DNA of 64,000 bases from Pelecanus crispus. Its lineage: Eukaryota; Chordata; Aves; Pelecaniformes; Pelecanidae. The notes beneath the pieces were generated by a model, which did not search any database, had not been told where the DNA came from, and saw nothing but the letters and a program-made list of their open reading frames with translations. Of this stretch, positions 35,101 to 50,000 are shown one piece after another (position 1 is the first letter of the stretch; every line of letters starts with the position of its first letter). Made by a program: the position numbers and the translations under genes. The stretch lies in assembly GCF_030463565.1 (NCBI RefSeq), contig NC_134648.1:47058346-47122345 (forward strand), given 5' to 3'.

Positions 35101-36074
35101 TTAAACCAGAGGATGCAGCATTTTCTTCAGGAAGTTGCACAGAAAAAGCCAGAAGTCTTGATCACTTTAAGACCAAATTTAAGGTCCAGATGATGCTGAG
35201 CAATCACTGTCAGATTTAACTGCTACATAAACCTCCCTCCTGAGGCTGAGCCCTGAAAGGCACAGAGACCAAGTCCTGTTATTTCACTTTACTGGAACAT
35301 GAAAAGCTGTAATTGTATTTACCTTATCTACGTGACCCACAGCGTATCTTCCGTAAGTTGGTACGTGATCTTGCACACCAAATCCAGAAGATGTAGGAGA
35401 CTGCTTAAACAATAAGCAGCACAATTCCCACTCCTGGTAGCGGTTTGGACTATCATAAAATGAAGTTCAGAAGCTCAAATGAAATCCGTGCTTGGCACGC
35501 ACACACTGAACAGCCACTCCGACAATTCTCACAGCACAGTCAGCCATCGCAGGGCATGGCAGCTCTTCGACAGCTTACCAGACATTTGCCGTTTTCATTC
35601 AGAATGCACAGCTACGTACCCCTGAGTATGGATAAAACGTCAAACCGAAGCATTGCAGGTATTCATAATCTATTTAATAGTGGGACACCAAAGAAGTACT
35701 ACACATTTCTCTTGAGCACATTAGATTTTGATTTAAGCAATTGCAATGGATGCAGGAATTTCTCAAAAATAGTCTTCTATATTCTACAATCCACAGTTTA
35801 CTGTATCAGTCTATTAAGTCATATTACTTATATACTGCTTGTGCTAACTGGTCTGATAGTCTGATTTTTAGCAAAGCATCCTCCCCCTTCCTCCACCCCC
35901 CAAAAATGTTGACAAAATTCAGCCAAATTAAAAAAATTACTGTATGACTTATTTTAGACTTGTCTGTTGACCTAAACACAATGGGAGCTACCAGTTATAC
36001 ACAGCTTATGAACGATGTTGCATGTGAATTCTAAAAATCTTCATGCTGATACAATAAAATATTTTATACAGCGA
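32116..36074. other. Intergenic region between convergent MIA2 and FBXO33
   Basis: It holds A runs near 32457-32473 and 33281-33297, a TATAAAAG at 32857-32864 with CACGTGAG downstream, and a GC-richer, CpG-containing stretch at about 34700-35650. That stretch has a possible pair of - strand exons (34781-34933 and 35323-35400). No recognised gene or transposon. Confidence 0.5.
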
Positions 36075-37788
36075 TCAATTTTTAATGCTTTATTCGTCGA
36101 TTAAAAGAATATACATTTAACATAAACCATACAACATCAGTCATCAATTCAAACATTCAGCTGGTTTCCTTACATTTTCTGTCAGGAGTTTTTTTTTTTT
36201 ATCTGATCACATTTATAAGATAAAATCTCACCACATCTGGCATATACACACACTGTGCCAGTGGATTCACTCTACTGATGTACATATAAAATCCGCATGG
36301 TATGTGCTCACTGGAGACAAAACAGCGCACACCTGTCAAAAGGTCATTTTAATATAAGATGGTAAAACCATTTGTAAAACACATATAAACTTTTTCCATA
36401 AATAGAATCATATCTGGACATCTGTTGCATAAATTGTGTTTTCCAAAGCTTACAATATAGCAGCCAGGTCTCAGCACTGCTGGGCACCCACGTTGGCCAC
36501 TTACTTTATTATTGCAGACTGTCCTTTAAACATTAAATGCACAACATTCGTACCACTTAAAACTGGGGTCAGGTGGAAGTCTCACAGAGACCACGTCTGT
36601 ACCGCGGTTGCCCTGAAACAGTTAAATCGGCTTTTAAAGCCTCTCAGATATAACAAGATTTTAAAACATACTTCATGGAATGTTCTTCATGCATCATAGC
36701 AGCTCATACCTGTGATAGAACAAGCTTTGTATTTGTTTCCTTTCCTTCCTTTACATTCACTATTCACAGTGAAACAGGTGCATGTTTGTTAAGAGTTCTG
36801 AGGTTGCTGACTGAGCCACAGCACAGCTGTGTACCACAGGTCGAAATTCGACCTTATATATTACAATCTAGCAGTATCTGGCTGGCCAAAGTTGGCCTGC
36901 CCCTGCCAGCATGTGGGCACTTCTTCGTTTTTAATCTATTCTTTGGCAGCTGACACAGGCGCTGACAGAGAAAATCCAGTGACTTGGTTGCTAGGGATTT
37001 CACGACTAACGTTTGTTTGCAGGTGTATACCTTTGTATTGAAGTCTTCACTGTTATGTTTTTACCTCATCGGAGTGCACATTCTTGTTTTTTTCTTTTAA
37101 ACTTTGGCCCAAAGCTAACTTTTAGGAAGATGACAGAACATGAGAATAAACGAGGAGGCGTTTGCAAAGAATCCAAAAGACTACAGCTTATGGAGTGAAG
37201 CTGTAAGTGCGGGTACCTAAAAAGCTAGTGTTTCGCACCGCCGCTTAACAGCCGAGAAAAGCTGAGAATGGTAGTTCAGTCACGCTTCAGAATCTGCACG
37301 TGAAATAAAGCAAGGTGAGAGTCTTACAACAAACAGCCCGGGATAGACTTCTCTTCCTTTTAAGCCTATTAAGTAGCATGCTACCCGATTAAGCACACAA
37401 TGACAGCATAGAAATCCACTGGGCTATGGATATGGGTATTAAAAAGAGTTGGCTCCAGAGCACAGAACTCCGATATAGCAGTAAAATCATTCAAAATGCA
37501 GTTACTCAATAAAAGTAAAGTTAGCCGGCAACCTCAGACAGCCTTTGGCTGTATCTCTGTAAGGTTTGGTAGACAAGTCCATTAACCGTGAAAACCCTAA
37601 ACACTGCCACTTTCAGCTTCTAAACCAATACCCGACTACGTTCTTTGATCAAGAAGTAGAATACACATATATAATTCTATATAGCTAATACTGATTAAAC
37701 ACAGCACAAAAGGGGTTAATTCACGCTACTGAAAAAACATAATAGGACCCTACTTGCATATGTAACCACAGGAATTGTAGATAAGGAG
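36075..37788 (-). other. FBXO33: FBXO33 3' untranslated region
   Basis: Unbroken sequence on the - strand after the stop up to an AATAAA (36089-36094). The extent is inferred from that signal; a second possible signal lies at 36505-36510, which would give a shorter form. Confidence 0.55.
36089..36094 (-). terminator. FBXO33: Polyadenylation signal AATAAA of FBXO33
   Basis: CGAATAAAGC on the - strand, about 1.7 kb after the stop. Confidence 0.55.
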
Positions 37789-38060
37789 CTAAATGCCTTC
37801 ACTGAAGCTCTGCATCTCTCTGTAAAAGTGACGGGTTGGCTCAGTGAAGACACTGAGCAGCTCTATGTCCATGACTGCGTGCCAAGGTCGACCCAATCCG
37901 AGAGATACTTGCTCAATGAGATTGTGTACTGGATCCACATCCTGATCAGCCAGTTCTCCTTGGTCAAAATCAATGCTTTCTTCTGTGACTTCGAGAACTT
38001 TCAGGTCAGAGCCACGAAGACGAGCGATTGCAATAAGATTATGAGCCCAAACTGTGTAAC
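37789..38060 (-). CDS. FBXO33: FBXO33 exon 4 (last coding exon, TAG stop)
   Basis: Acceptor CCCTCCTAG, phase 1 in, stop TAG at 37789-37791. It encodes YTVWAHNLIAIARLRGSDLK, then SLGLGRPWHAVMDIELLSVF, close to human throughout. Confidence 0.96.
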
Positions 38061-41000
38061 CTAGGAGGGAAAAAAAAAAAAAAAAAGTTGCTCAGTCATT
38101 TTGTTACAAGGCATCTTTTTACCAAAGCACTTAATACCAGAGCATCTCAACACCCTTTTCAACCTACTTTGTCATCTTCCATCTGGCAGAATCCCCCCCA
38201 CAGCATTTTTTTTTTTTTTTTTTGGTTGCAAGTGGTAAAGCCCCATTTTATATTCTGAACAAAAATATTTCAGGTAGTTTGACCAAGCTTTTCTAGATTT
38301 AATTTTTCACCACTTGTAGAAAAGTGGACTACTTTACTCCGAGTTAAGTTGTATCTACAATTTCAAACCTCCTGTGGTCTACTTCATAGTATAAATAAAT
38401 AGAATGAAAAAAGTGAGTAATCAATTACTTTAAGTGAATGTATAAAAGGGCTGTTTTAAAGCTGCACTTGTGCTAGAAAAAAATCTGAAGTTTGCTTTTG
38501 TTGCATTAGAGATAAACTTAAAAACCCAAAACAAACCAACCAACCAAAAAACCCCAACACACACAAACCAGAAGCCTCTCCAGGAAATAGGTCACACCAG
38601 TATTAAAAAACCCAAAACCTACATATATCTTGTTATTCTATCTGAGATGAAACATAATTATGAAGCTTCCCTCTCTCCCATTAGCATATACTGGCATCCC
38701 TCTTTAAAAACACCTACTCCCCAGTTACCAGTTAGCTTTATGTAGCCTGGCTAAGGCAAATGCTGAGCTCCCCCTTACTCAGATGCAAGCCACAGATGAT
38801 CTGGGAACTTCCCTTTTTGGGAGCTCTGCCAAGTCAGCCCTTCCATTGCAAAAGGAAAGGCTCATTTCTGTCTTCATCATCATTCTCACAGGTGCTAAGC
38901 CTCTCGGTGAGATGCCCACTTAGATTCCAAGTAAAGCTGCAGTCTGCACAGTATTTGAACCGGGAAAATTAAGCTACTGAGAAATAAAAACTAACTGTGG
39001 TTTGGTCTTCAACAACGCAGTTAACATGCTGTACATCATAATGTATCAAAATAAGACAGCTAGTTAAAGAATGAAGAAAACTGATGTTAAAGTAATAAGG
39101 AAAGGAGAATTTTTCATTCTGTTTTCTTTTACTTTTTCCTACTGTTTGTCTCTAAGGTTTCCTGTAAATACATTGCTCAGGGTAGGTTTTAAACAAAGAA
39201 GCCTGCACACATCTGTATGGCTCATTTCTGGTATATTAACTATTAGGAATGCATGAATTCCCACAGTTTTCATCTGCTGATGCATCACCTCCAGCACAAC
39301 TGTCCACAGAAGATGAAGCTGTCAATAAGACTGTAGGACATTAAACCCAGTGGAAAATTCCACCTGTACGATGACATTCCCCTATCAGGACTGGAAGGAG
39401 GTCACAACACCTTCCAGTCATCTTGATCGTAAAGGAACTTACTAAATAAATCCTTGTCAGAAAGTGCAAGAATAAAGGGAACAACAACTGTGGTTAAGTC
39501 CCCTGTACCATCCTTGTGGTTCAGGTGTATGGCTTTTGCTTTAACTTTTTACAGTCAGATCCTCTATGCTCTGGAACAACCATCTTATTCTCAACTTAAT
39601 CTCATTTTAAATTAACTCTCCTTTCAAAAGTTTTGCCTGAAGTTTCTCAGTAACCTTCCAGCAGCCAAAAAGCCTCTGCGCAGCTAAGTATTCAGAGGTA
39701 AGAGGGAATGATCACTTCACTACAAGTTATCATGGAACAACAAATTCACCATGGGCACACCATAACTTGTTTTCCTTTGACAGTAAAAATTTCAACTTCA
39801 GTTTTGCTCACAGGCAGAATAAAACTGAGAATCTCATAGGTAACACAGTATGTTTACAACACAAAGTCTTGAAAATCGCATGAAGTGTCCTTCTCTTAAG
39901 GGCAGGTGGAGGAGAGAAGGCTTCAGCCCCCATAGATGGGCTGTGCTTTTTATTCACAGTGCCAGATCATACCACTCTGACTATCCTGCTGTCCCCATCC
40001 CATCCCAAATGACCACACAATCTTCACACCCTTTCTTCTTTCTGCAAGAACATATTTAATACCCCTCAATCAGCTTTCTTCTGTTCCTGAAGATGCTACC
40101 TTGGTGGAAAGATATGACTTCCCACAAAAGACAGAAGAGAATCTCGAGGCACCCAAGGAAAAAGAGTGTCCTTAGGGTATGTTTTCCCCCTCCTCTTTTA
40201 GTCAGTGACAAGTGGCAGCCAAAACTATACGTAAATCAAAGCCTTTTTCAGAGCAAACTAATAGCCAAAGAGAGAAAAGCAAAAATCCTGAGAAGTATCG
40301 GAAACTGAAGAATAACCACTTCAAGAGACAGGAGAAGAAACCTGAGCACTTACATATAAAGCAAATTATGGTATCTTGAACAAACCCACCATTTTTTCCT
40401 GAAGGAAGCTTGATAGTATCATGAAGAATATGACAAGTGGAGCCAGAAACCATTACCTGGTAAACCTCAGAAAATACAAGTGTGAGGCTAAGATGCTGTA
40501 CTGAAGCATCACAACATTCTAGATCTTTCTTCCTAGTCATGTTCTTCTCACAGTTGCTACTCTAGAAGAAAGATGCTTATGCTATAGTACCAGAGAAGTC
40601 ATATTCACAGCTTAAAAAAAGATCAGGAGGCGTTTATAAGCAGCTTAGCTAGCTTCAGCTGCAAGGAGGGAAGAAAAGAAGGGTACAAAAGAAGGGTATA
40701 GAACCTGAATCCCAACATCAGAGCAAGGGTGATATTTGGCTGTTCTCCCCCCCCCCCCGGTATACACAGCATCTCTCCAAAGAAAGAAGATGCAGCAACA
40801 ACCATTTGCTAAACAGAACTGTAGAAGGCATTTGCTTTCCCAATGCTCTGCACAGACTAATACCCTACTGAATAGACACACAATGATATTAAATGATATT
40901 TATGCTACCTTATGTTCAGATATTTTACCATCTTTTTAAGTTCAGATAATATATTAGAGGACTTCCCTGTAGTAGGAGGATAATTTAAGGTAACATGGGG

Positions 41001-44000
41001 TTTTTTTTTTTTAATTTTTCAAAAGGTCCTCAAATTTGTATCCAAATGTTAAAGGAAACCCCTAAAATTTGCATTTAGAGTGAGTAAGGTCACGTGCCAG
41101 TATCCAAAATCTGCCAGACTTGGACACTATAAAGGAGAGACAGCTGAATTGACTTTCCCCCCCGCTATGATTTTTCAGTAGAAGACAGTGGAAAAACTTT
41201 TTCTAGCAAATACAGCAGGACCTTCTGACTTCAGCCAACGGAAATCTGAATGCACAACCTTCACTGCTGAAGGTCTCTCTGGTTTGTGCAGAGTGAGTGG
41301 AGATTTACTCCCCCAAGCAGCCTCAGGAAACTGGCATTCATTCTTATGCAACACAATAGAGTCATCACTTAACTCCTTCATGCATCGGCAAACTTGGTCT
41401 TGGTAAGCTGATTCCAGCATAAACAAAAAGAACTGTTCTGCATTATTTCAGTTTCAGATGCCTTAAAATTTGCCAAACTGTAACTTCTAGCAAGTACTGT
41501 ACTGATGACAGAGCTGAATACAAATGCACACCTTTCCCCCCCCCCCTTCGCAATTAGATGGCAAATAAATAGGTGGGATAAACGTAGCTCTGGTATTACT
41601 GGTGACACCAACGCACTCAGCGAGGCAACCTCCTCCACATTGTATTTTTCAGCCTTCATCTGCTGGCAAAGTCTTACCAAACTGGTAACAGGCTTCCTCT
41701 CCTCCCCTCAGCCTTAGGGCACTTAAGCCATGTTATTTACAAACAGGAAGCACAATCATGTAATCTTGCCAGCATATGAGCTCAGAGTAAAACAGCAAAT
41801 GTTTTCCATGTTCACATTCACATAACCAGTCACTTGGTGGAACTTGCACAGTGCAGAGTGCTTTCAGGATAAACCTCCTGGAACGCTCAATTCTTAGTTA
41901 TCCTCATTTCTGTCAGCAGTCTAATAAAATCCTATGTGACTTCTCCATAGAAGTTAGTAAGGCACAAGTATGTTTAGAACTCGCACACAATAAACACCTT
42001 TGTATTTTCAAACACAAAAATACCAGTAAAAGGTACAACAGCGTGTACAGCAACTGTGCAGCAGACTTTTGAACACCACTCTACTAAAACACATTATGAT
42101 CAGAAAGGCTGTAGTGGTGTATTTCAACATCATATACTATGCCCGTGCAGCGTTATTACCTACCATGAACAGCTAGGAGAGACAGTCTTGTGCACCTCCA
42201 GGCTAATAAGACAAGTGGATCTTCATTCCGGTTGTCGCTAAGATCTGGGAAGCCAGACATATCTATCACATCATTCATTAGTATAAAATGAGTGAGGAAC
42301 TTGTCGTACTGCCTGGATATGAGGTCAACAACAGCCCCTGAAACACAAGTGATGTAGCTGTCAAAGTGAATCCTCTCTAGGGGGATACTGGGCTTAAGAA
42401 TCCTTAACATATCATCACTCTTGACATCAAAAGCCATTATATAGACCCGAAGATTAGTGCTGTTGCGAGTCAGTGCCTTCCAATTCTCATCTTCTGGCAT
42501 ACTGTCCAATGACTTGTGCATTATGGAAACACTGTGGACCAAGAGAGACAGTCGATGCAAAGGCACATGGTTGCTGTCAGCCAGGACTCTTGCCATTTCA
42601 GCTGTAAAATCACAGAAATCCAAAGCGAGCGAACGCAGATTCACAAAGCGCTCCAATTCAACTGCAGTGATAAGAGTGGTATTACCAGGGATGTGGTTGT
42701 CCAATAAGCTCAGATGTTCCATGGTGTTGGCTATGGGGTTTGATAAGGAGGACAATGATGTGGGAGTTACTATTTGCAGCATAAACCCACAAGACAGCCA
42801 TTTCAATTGCCTGCTATTGCCTAGTATCTCTTCAAACAGCTGCTGTATTCTGCAAGCAAACAAAACAGACAATGTTCCTATTACACATGGTTTACTCTTA
42901 CCAATTGCATACCATTCTATTTTTTTAATTTGAGAATCATTCTTTCATTTATGGCCTTATTTTGCAGGAAGGTGCTATTACTACGGTTCTTGTGAACTAC
43001 AAATGTAAGAACCTGACTCTGCAGACCTCCCATGGCAATTTAACCTTCACTGCACTTAAAAGGTTAAAATTGTAAACTATCTTGACAAAAATTATGTACT
43101 TTGTTTTCCAAAAACAGTGGCACGCTATGAACCTTCATTTCATGTATTTCGTAGCACATATTTAACACCCTCCCACATACATTTTAAGGTTATGCAAATA
43201 AGAAAACCTGTAATGCTTTTAAAACATGGTTCTTGTTTTCAAAAACAGCTTTTCATATTTGCTAACCTCTCCAGAACTGCAAATTCAATATGGAAAAAAA
43301 AAAGGTAATTTTCAATGAAAGGTTGCAGAAACTTGACTTTGAGCATAAGTTAGAATGACCCGAAACTACTTGCTTGACTTTGTTCGTTAAAGGGTAAAGA
43401 ACAAACATATGAGAAGAGCCCTTAAATAGTTCCAAATGTACAGCTAACTGGATTTTCAAGTGTCAGCACGTTCAAATTTTACCAAAACACCTTGGACCTG
43501 GTAACATTTCAATTTCAGATTATCAGTGCCAGCTGATTCTGGCACTGCCAAAATCCTCACGCTATTTATTACTCTGCATGATTATTATGCACTTATCTGA
43601 TGCGTCCCACCTCTCCTACCCCTTTATTTTTTTCATGAAGGGATGTTCTTTAAGTTAGATATTTAATTCAGGAAGGCAACAAAGTATTTTAAGATAAGAT
43701 TTTTGAACACTAAATTCAAATAGTACAGTCAAACTCTCTCCAAATAAATAATTTTCCAGTGTTCATCCCACAGCTGCTAAGGCCCAAAAGGGTCCTCCTG
43801 CCCAAATGACAAGTGTTCTTTGAGCATACGCATTCTAGGACACATGCGTAGATGAGAGTTTGATCTCAAACCCTGGTCAGCCAGAAGGAAAGATCAGCAT
43901 TTAAGGGAAGCAGTTGAGCCAGGCTATGACAGTTCCATGAAACGCCAAGAAATAAGATATAAACCCTCCAGTACAAAATTGGCAGAAATCTTTGTGCCTC

Positions 44001-47000
44001 AAATTGGGTAACGTTTTGCACGGAACGCTTTTTCCTTTATTGTTATGAATATCTGTATACTTCATACATCTAAGGAAAACAATGTTATAAAGTTATTATT
44101 CTCATCCACGTATCTTTAATTGAGATGATGTCCAGACAAAATTAAAGGCTTATCTAGCCCAGTATCCTGACTGACAGCAGAGAAACACTAACACCTTAAG
44201 AAGTGCAACAAAACAAGGAAAGCACATAGGGATATTTCTCAAATATCTCCTTAGTTTCAAAAAATTTGTAACTCAGACCGCCTGAGCCAGAGGTGGCTTT
44301 CTGTATTTAGTAACCTTCAGGGACCTCACTTCCACAAATTTATCCAGGCTCCGCTTTGGGCCAAGTAGGCTTTTAGCAACTGTAACATCCAATAATAAAG
44401 AACTCTGCAGTGTGATTCCCCCCTCTTCTTGCTTCCTCTGAACCTGTCACCTACTACCTTTCATGCCCCATAATCCTTCTGTTGTAAGAAAGTTAAAAGA
44501 TCAATCCTTATCCATCCCCTCCCTCTGCAAATCCTTATTCATCCTCTCCCTTGCCTGCATGTGCTTTCTTCCTTCTCCTAAGAATGTACTGGGTCTGCAA
44601 GGCTTGACTTCTCTTTATAAGTGGAAAAGTTGGTGTGGTTCTTGTATTTATCTATTATACACCTCAGAATAGTTCCTAAGGTTTTGCCTAGTATAGTCAT
44701 CAGGTTTAAAAGACTTCAGTTCTTCCAGGTCTTCCTCTGAATATTTTTGTTTTTAAACTGAGGACTGGCAACTGCAACACAAATTAAATACAGTTTTAAA
44801 CAACAGGTCGAGAGTCACAGATAGTATAGTTTTGCTATTTTATTCCTAAATTATTTTACGGTTCAGATGAGCCCTCTTTGATCCTGGCAATGTTTGTTTC
44901 ATAATTATTCCTGCCAATGCTTAAATTAAAGGCAGATTCTCTGACAGTCCCCCAGAGAAAAAGGTTCTACCACAGGAACCTCTCTAATTTCTTCCAGCGA
45001 ACAAAGACTCTTCCCTCCCCCCTGTCACCATACACATCTATGAAAGGTGCTGCAACGGTTGCAGCAATGGTAGAATTTATTTTGTAATAGTCCAAGTAGT
45101 CAATAGTGTTTGTAATATTTTACAGAACAACTGAAAAGATGACAAATCAATTTTGAGATGCTCAGTAGAATACTACCATCTATATACCTCACTGCACTAA
45201 AAATCTGTTTAAACTGTGCTTCTGATATGACTTAAACATCTAAGCTTAGAAAAGTACTGTTCTAGTACTCACACAACTTAATGAAAAGAAATATGATACA
45301 GAACTCTGCAGCTGTAGGGTGGGTTTTGTCCCCTGTGGGAATTGCACTAAATAACTCTTAAAAAGAGAGATTCTGATTTAATACTATCTACACACCAACT
45401 TTTTAGTGCAAGCACCGAAGTATTTATACAAGTATTTAGACTTGTGCTGATAGTCTACCAACCACAGGTCCTAAGAAAACTTTCTAGCCACCTTCCCCCA
45501 ATTCTTTGTAAAAGGGGATCAAACATGTCAATAGAGAATATTTAATAGTGATCACTTTTGAATTGTTTTTAATACCTGCTTTTATATAAGGCACAACATA
45601 AACCACATGCGATTAGTTTTAATGTATTTCAAATACATTTTTCAAACACCCTAACAGGGGTTTTTCCTCCGCTGCAAATTTTTATGCACATAAAACAGAC
45701 AGAACCTAACTGGAGTTTGCAAAAATAGTTTGAACGGTGTTCTAGAAATTTAGACACATTAAGTGAGTTCTTGGGAATTAACACTTACTTTATTATCACG
45801 TTAACTTTTACTTCAACTGCCTAGCAGGTAGTACAACATTTATGCTAACTTACATACGGTTATCTTAAAGCTTGCATATAAAGCTGAAGTTTAAGCATGG
45901 TTTAGTCGGTATAACACAAAATATAAGCAGAGCTCTGCACATGCAAGAAAGCAACATAACCTAGTGATACCTCAACAAGTGTACTTCATCAGTCCCCTTT
46001 GCTCCCTCTAAGCAGCAATTATGGGATGTTTACCATCAACCTGAAACCTACAAATGATCATACTGGAGCAAACTATTTAAAAATAAAAAAATAAAAATAA
46101 ATTACTTTCAGAATTAATGCCCCAAATGGCACTTTCAACCAGAGAACAGACCGAAGCCTGACTAGACAAGTTGAGTTACTGTTTAAGACCCAAATCCAGT
46201 CCTGGCCAGTACTGAAGCACATAGATGGCCCTGGACAGGAAACAAACATATTACTAAGGTCCATATGGAGCCCATTTGTTTAATTAAAGACTATCAATCA
46301 AAATGTTTTGTTTAATAACAGAGGCTAAACTGTTTTTTTTGGAACCAAACTATCTGAACCACACGGGTCAATCATGGGAAGCAGATTTCAGAAAGCCAAG
46401 ATTTTAAACAACTACCCTTTGTTCAACTCAAGACAAATGTATTGTTTACGCTGAGCTTCCCAACAGCAGTGAACTAAGCTGTAATGAGAATTTTAGAAAG
46501 TAACCAGGGACACATATGCTGTACAGAAGAAGAACAAGTATTACAAACCCATGCTGATCACTGCAAAAGTACATTTTTGAAAACACAATCCAAAGCCTCC
46601 TCTCCTTCAGAACAACCCCTAGTCTCAACCTGGGGGAGCATCCTAATGGTCATGTACCAGCTGAGATTTCACCCATGGTCTGTTACAGCCAGCTGAATAC
46701 TATGGACTTAAGGAAGTGTCTCATTTTCTTCCCCGACTGCTTTAATTGCAGGAAGTTCCTGAAACAACTAGTAAGATTTATCACCATATGGGTTCCAAAA
46801 ATCCTCAACTGCCAATAACACTGTCTCCAAAGGTTGCTCGGTATCTTTCAGTGTTATTTACCAGTATCTATGTTTTGCAACTCAACTGATGCAAACCCCA
46901 AATGCATAAGACAGGACTAAGGAGCCATAAAGATTTACTTCCTGAAGTAAATCTGCTGCTAGTGCTGATGAACTTGAGAACACTGAATAAAACACTGCCA

Positions 47001-50000
47001 GCTTTCCCTTAATTTAGAAAAGGCCTAGCAGGTCCCAAATACATTGTTTTATTCTAGAAAAAAATCCCCACCAAAACCAAACAGACAAAAAAAGGTAGCA
47101 TTTATTTGCTCATTCCAAAATGTGCAAAGGTCAATATTCACCTAAAAGACTAACTTCAAATTAGATGATGAGTTTTGAATGGTTTATGGCTCCGAAACGT
47201 GCATACTTATTTTTGTTATTTGTTTGAAGAAATGTTTAACCATGCACTCAGCTGAGTAAACATCTGCTTAGATGGCTCTCTTCAAGCCCTTTGGCAAAGA
47301 TTTGATTATATATTTATGTTTTCACAACAAAGGATATGAAAAAAGGGAGCTTTTATCAAATCAGCCTTTTACCTGCACACAGCACTACAGTACATATGTT
47401 AAATAGAATCCCAAATTGCTCTAAGTTCTGCATTCTAAGCATAATGGATGACAGAGACACAGTATGTGAGACACATCTGTATTTGCACTGTTTTGCAAAT
47501 TTAAGTCAGTCAAACATTTAGCTTGATGGCTGTGTTCACATACACACATTGATCTGATAATATACCTACACTAGCTCTAAAAACACTCTAAAAAATAATA
47601 GTAAAAATCTAGAGTGGCTGTACTTATTCCACTCCCCAGCTACTGGAAGATGTTTAAACTGACACAAATGAAAATTATGTTATTCAAGTTTTATCTATAT
47701 GGAAAGTTTTAGCAGAACTGCTAAAATAGTTAACTTAGCATCACTTCCTCTGTGGTAATTTATTCCAGAAGTCACTAGCTTTTTACATGGTACTTAACCT
47801 TTTCCAAAGAAGAAGAACTAGCTATTCTGATTATAAGCATTCAAGGACTGTACCGTAATGTAATTATGGCAAGCTAAAATACACCTCTGAACTAAACAAG
47901 CACACTGTGAGCTATGATCTTCCAGGAATTCTGCAAATACATAACCTAGTTTTGAGCTGCAACTTGAAATAAGATGTTTGTGTTTAAGTTCTCTTTCAAG
48001 TTTACTTGCTACATGTCCTCAATTCTTGTGAAATACAACAGATTACTTCCTTTTCTAATTTTTTCACATACAGCAATAGTAGAGATGCTGGTAACAACCC
48101 CCCATCTCTCCTTCCCTTTTGTGCCATTAACATAATATTGTTTCTAGAACACAACGAAAAGAGGAAAGAAAGGATTCTCACCCTGCTGACAAGGGGAAAA
48201 AGCAAGCCACAAAACCAGACTACTTCATGTAAATAGTAGGAAAACAAATTAACTCAATGTAAGAATTCAGATTCTCATCCTATTAAAAAACATAAAGCTT
48301 TCTCACTCATGTATTTCAGGCATGAAAATCTGTGTTCTGTTATCTGTTCTTACTATTTTAATGTATTTGATAATTTGCAAATTTTGATAATTTCCAAATA
48401 AAACTTACTGCTTAATCTTCTTGCCATCAGGGTCAACCTTGCCGAGGTATGTATTTGATATACTTCCATGTTGCTGCAGAATGCTTATATCCCCGAAGAG
48501 ACTTAATTTCTGGAGGTTCCTAGAAACGACAAAATAAAAAGGAATCTGTACACAAAATTAAAACACGGTGAGGAATCATTCTGGATAAGACAAACACAGG
48601 CAGTAAGAACACATTATTACATGGAACATGTAGTCTGTTTTGGGAAACATCCTACTGTCCTGGAATACAGGCACATATGGAACTACAAAAAAATGATACT
48701 GAAGTATAAAGGGGGAGAGGACTACACAAACTGCTGAATCCGACTGTAAAAGCAAATGCCAGTTTTCAGTCACTGCAGGAGTATTTTCAGCAGGCCAGCA
48801 CCATGAAGAAAACTTTTAGCAGTGCTTTCATGCACTTTTTAATCCTTGGAACATGTGTGTTGTCACAGATGAAAACATCAAATACGTATTCCTTTTAACA
48901 TTTAACACTGCATTTAATGCCCACGTAGCACACAACCACAAACAACCCTATCTGAGCACTTACGTGTTGCAGCTGGGTTACAAATGGGAGCCCAAACCTG
49001 CCTCAATTGAGGCAACACAAACCTCAGACAGGAAAAGTGAAAGCTTCTCACACCCTACCAGTGTCTAATTTCTGTTATATCAAAGTAGGGGAAGCTGTTC
49101 TAATATTTCCCATCAGTGACCAGAAGAGGATTAGTGGTCCACCATGACACATAATTTTAATTTTTAGAAGGGATACCTAAAAAGAAGTGAAAGAACCACC
49201 TCTAAGTTGATGCTGGACATGACTCCGTGTGCTAGACAGTCAGTTTTCCTTTCCCTAGTACAGTTTATTTCTCCGACTTGCATCTTTTCTATTCCTAAAA
49301 AAGATCAAGCAAGAGATATGAAAATGACTGCAGTTTTAGAGTATCTGTGTGGCATTTACTCTTAAGATTTTTATTTTTTTAGCTGACTAAGTTTTAGGTC
49401 AACATTTTTTTTTATTTATACATGCTGTAAATTAGATTTACTCCTAACATGCAAGGACTAGTCTGCACTTGATAATTAACATGGCAGAAACTCCAGTTTC
49501 ATCACAAATGGATACACGAGTTTAATTAATCTTAAACAGTAGATGCCAATTAACCTGTAGCTGACAATTAAGTAAGTTACATAAATCCTCATTTCTGTTG
49601 GCTTACAAATCATACGTTAACATTTCAGATCAGCTTCGAAGAAAATGCAATACAATTACAATGCTCAAAGCGTAGGGAAGCTCTGGTGCCAATTCACTAA
49701 CCTCCATAGTATGAGCTGATATTCTATCAAGGGGGGAGTATGAAGTAGTCCAGTTTTACATTTTTTAAGCAAGTATGAATTGCAGTCTGTAATTGGTATC
49801 TACCATACGTCTCAATTTACCTGTTTTGAATTTCCTGTATTCAATAACTGCACACTAGTTTCCTGAAATCTATCCACTGTTGCACCTGCTACTTTTCTTC
49901 TATAGGTGAACAACAACTTAAGAGCAAGATCCACCACAAGCTTCATATCGAGTCAGACAAATACTAGAGCAAAATACCTAGATTTTACAACTGTTTCCAA

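Noticed and set aside
35445-35864. 139-codon + strand ORF between MIA2 and FBXO33
   Set aside because: No recognised domain; the C-terminal half is AT-driven hydrophobic sequence; no supporting splice sites on this strand.
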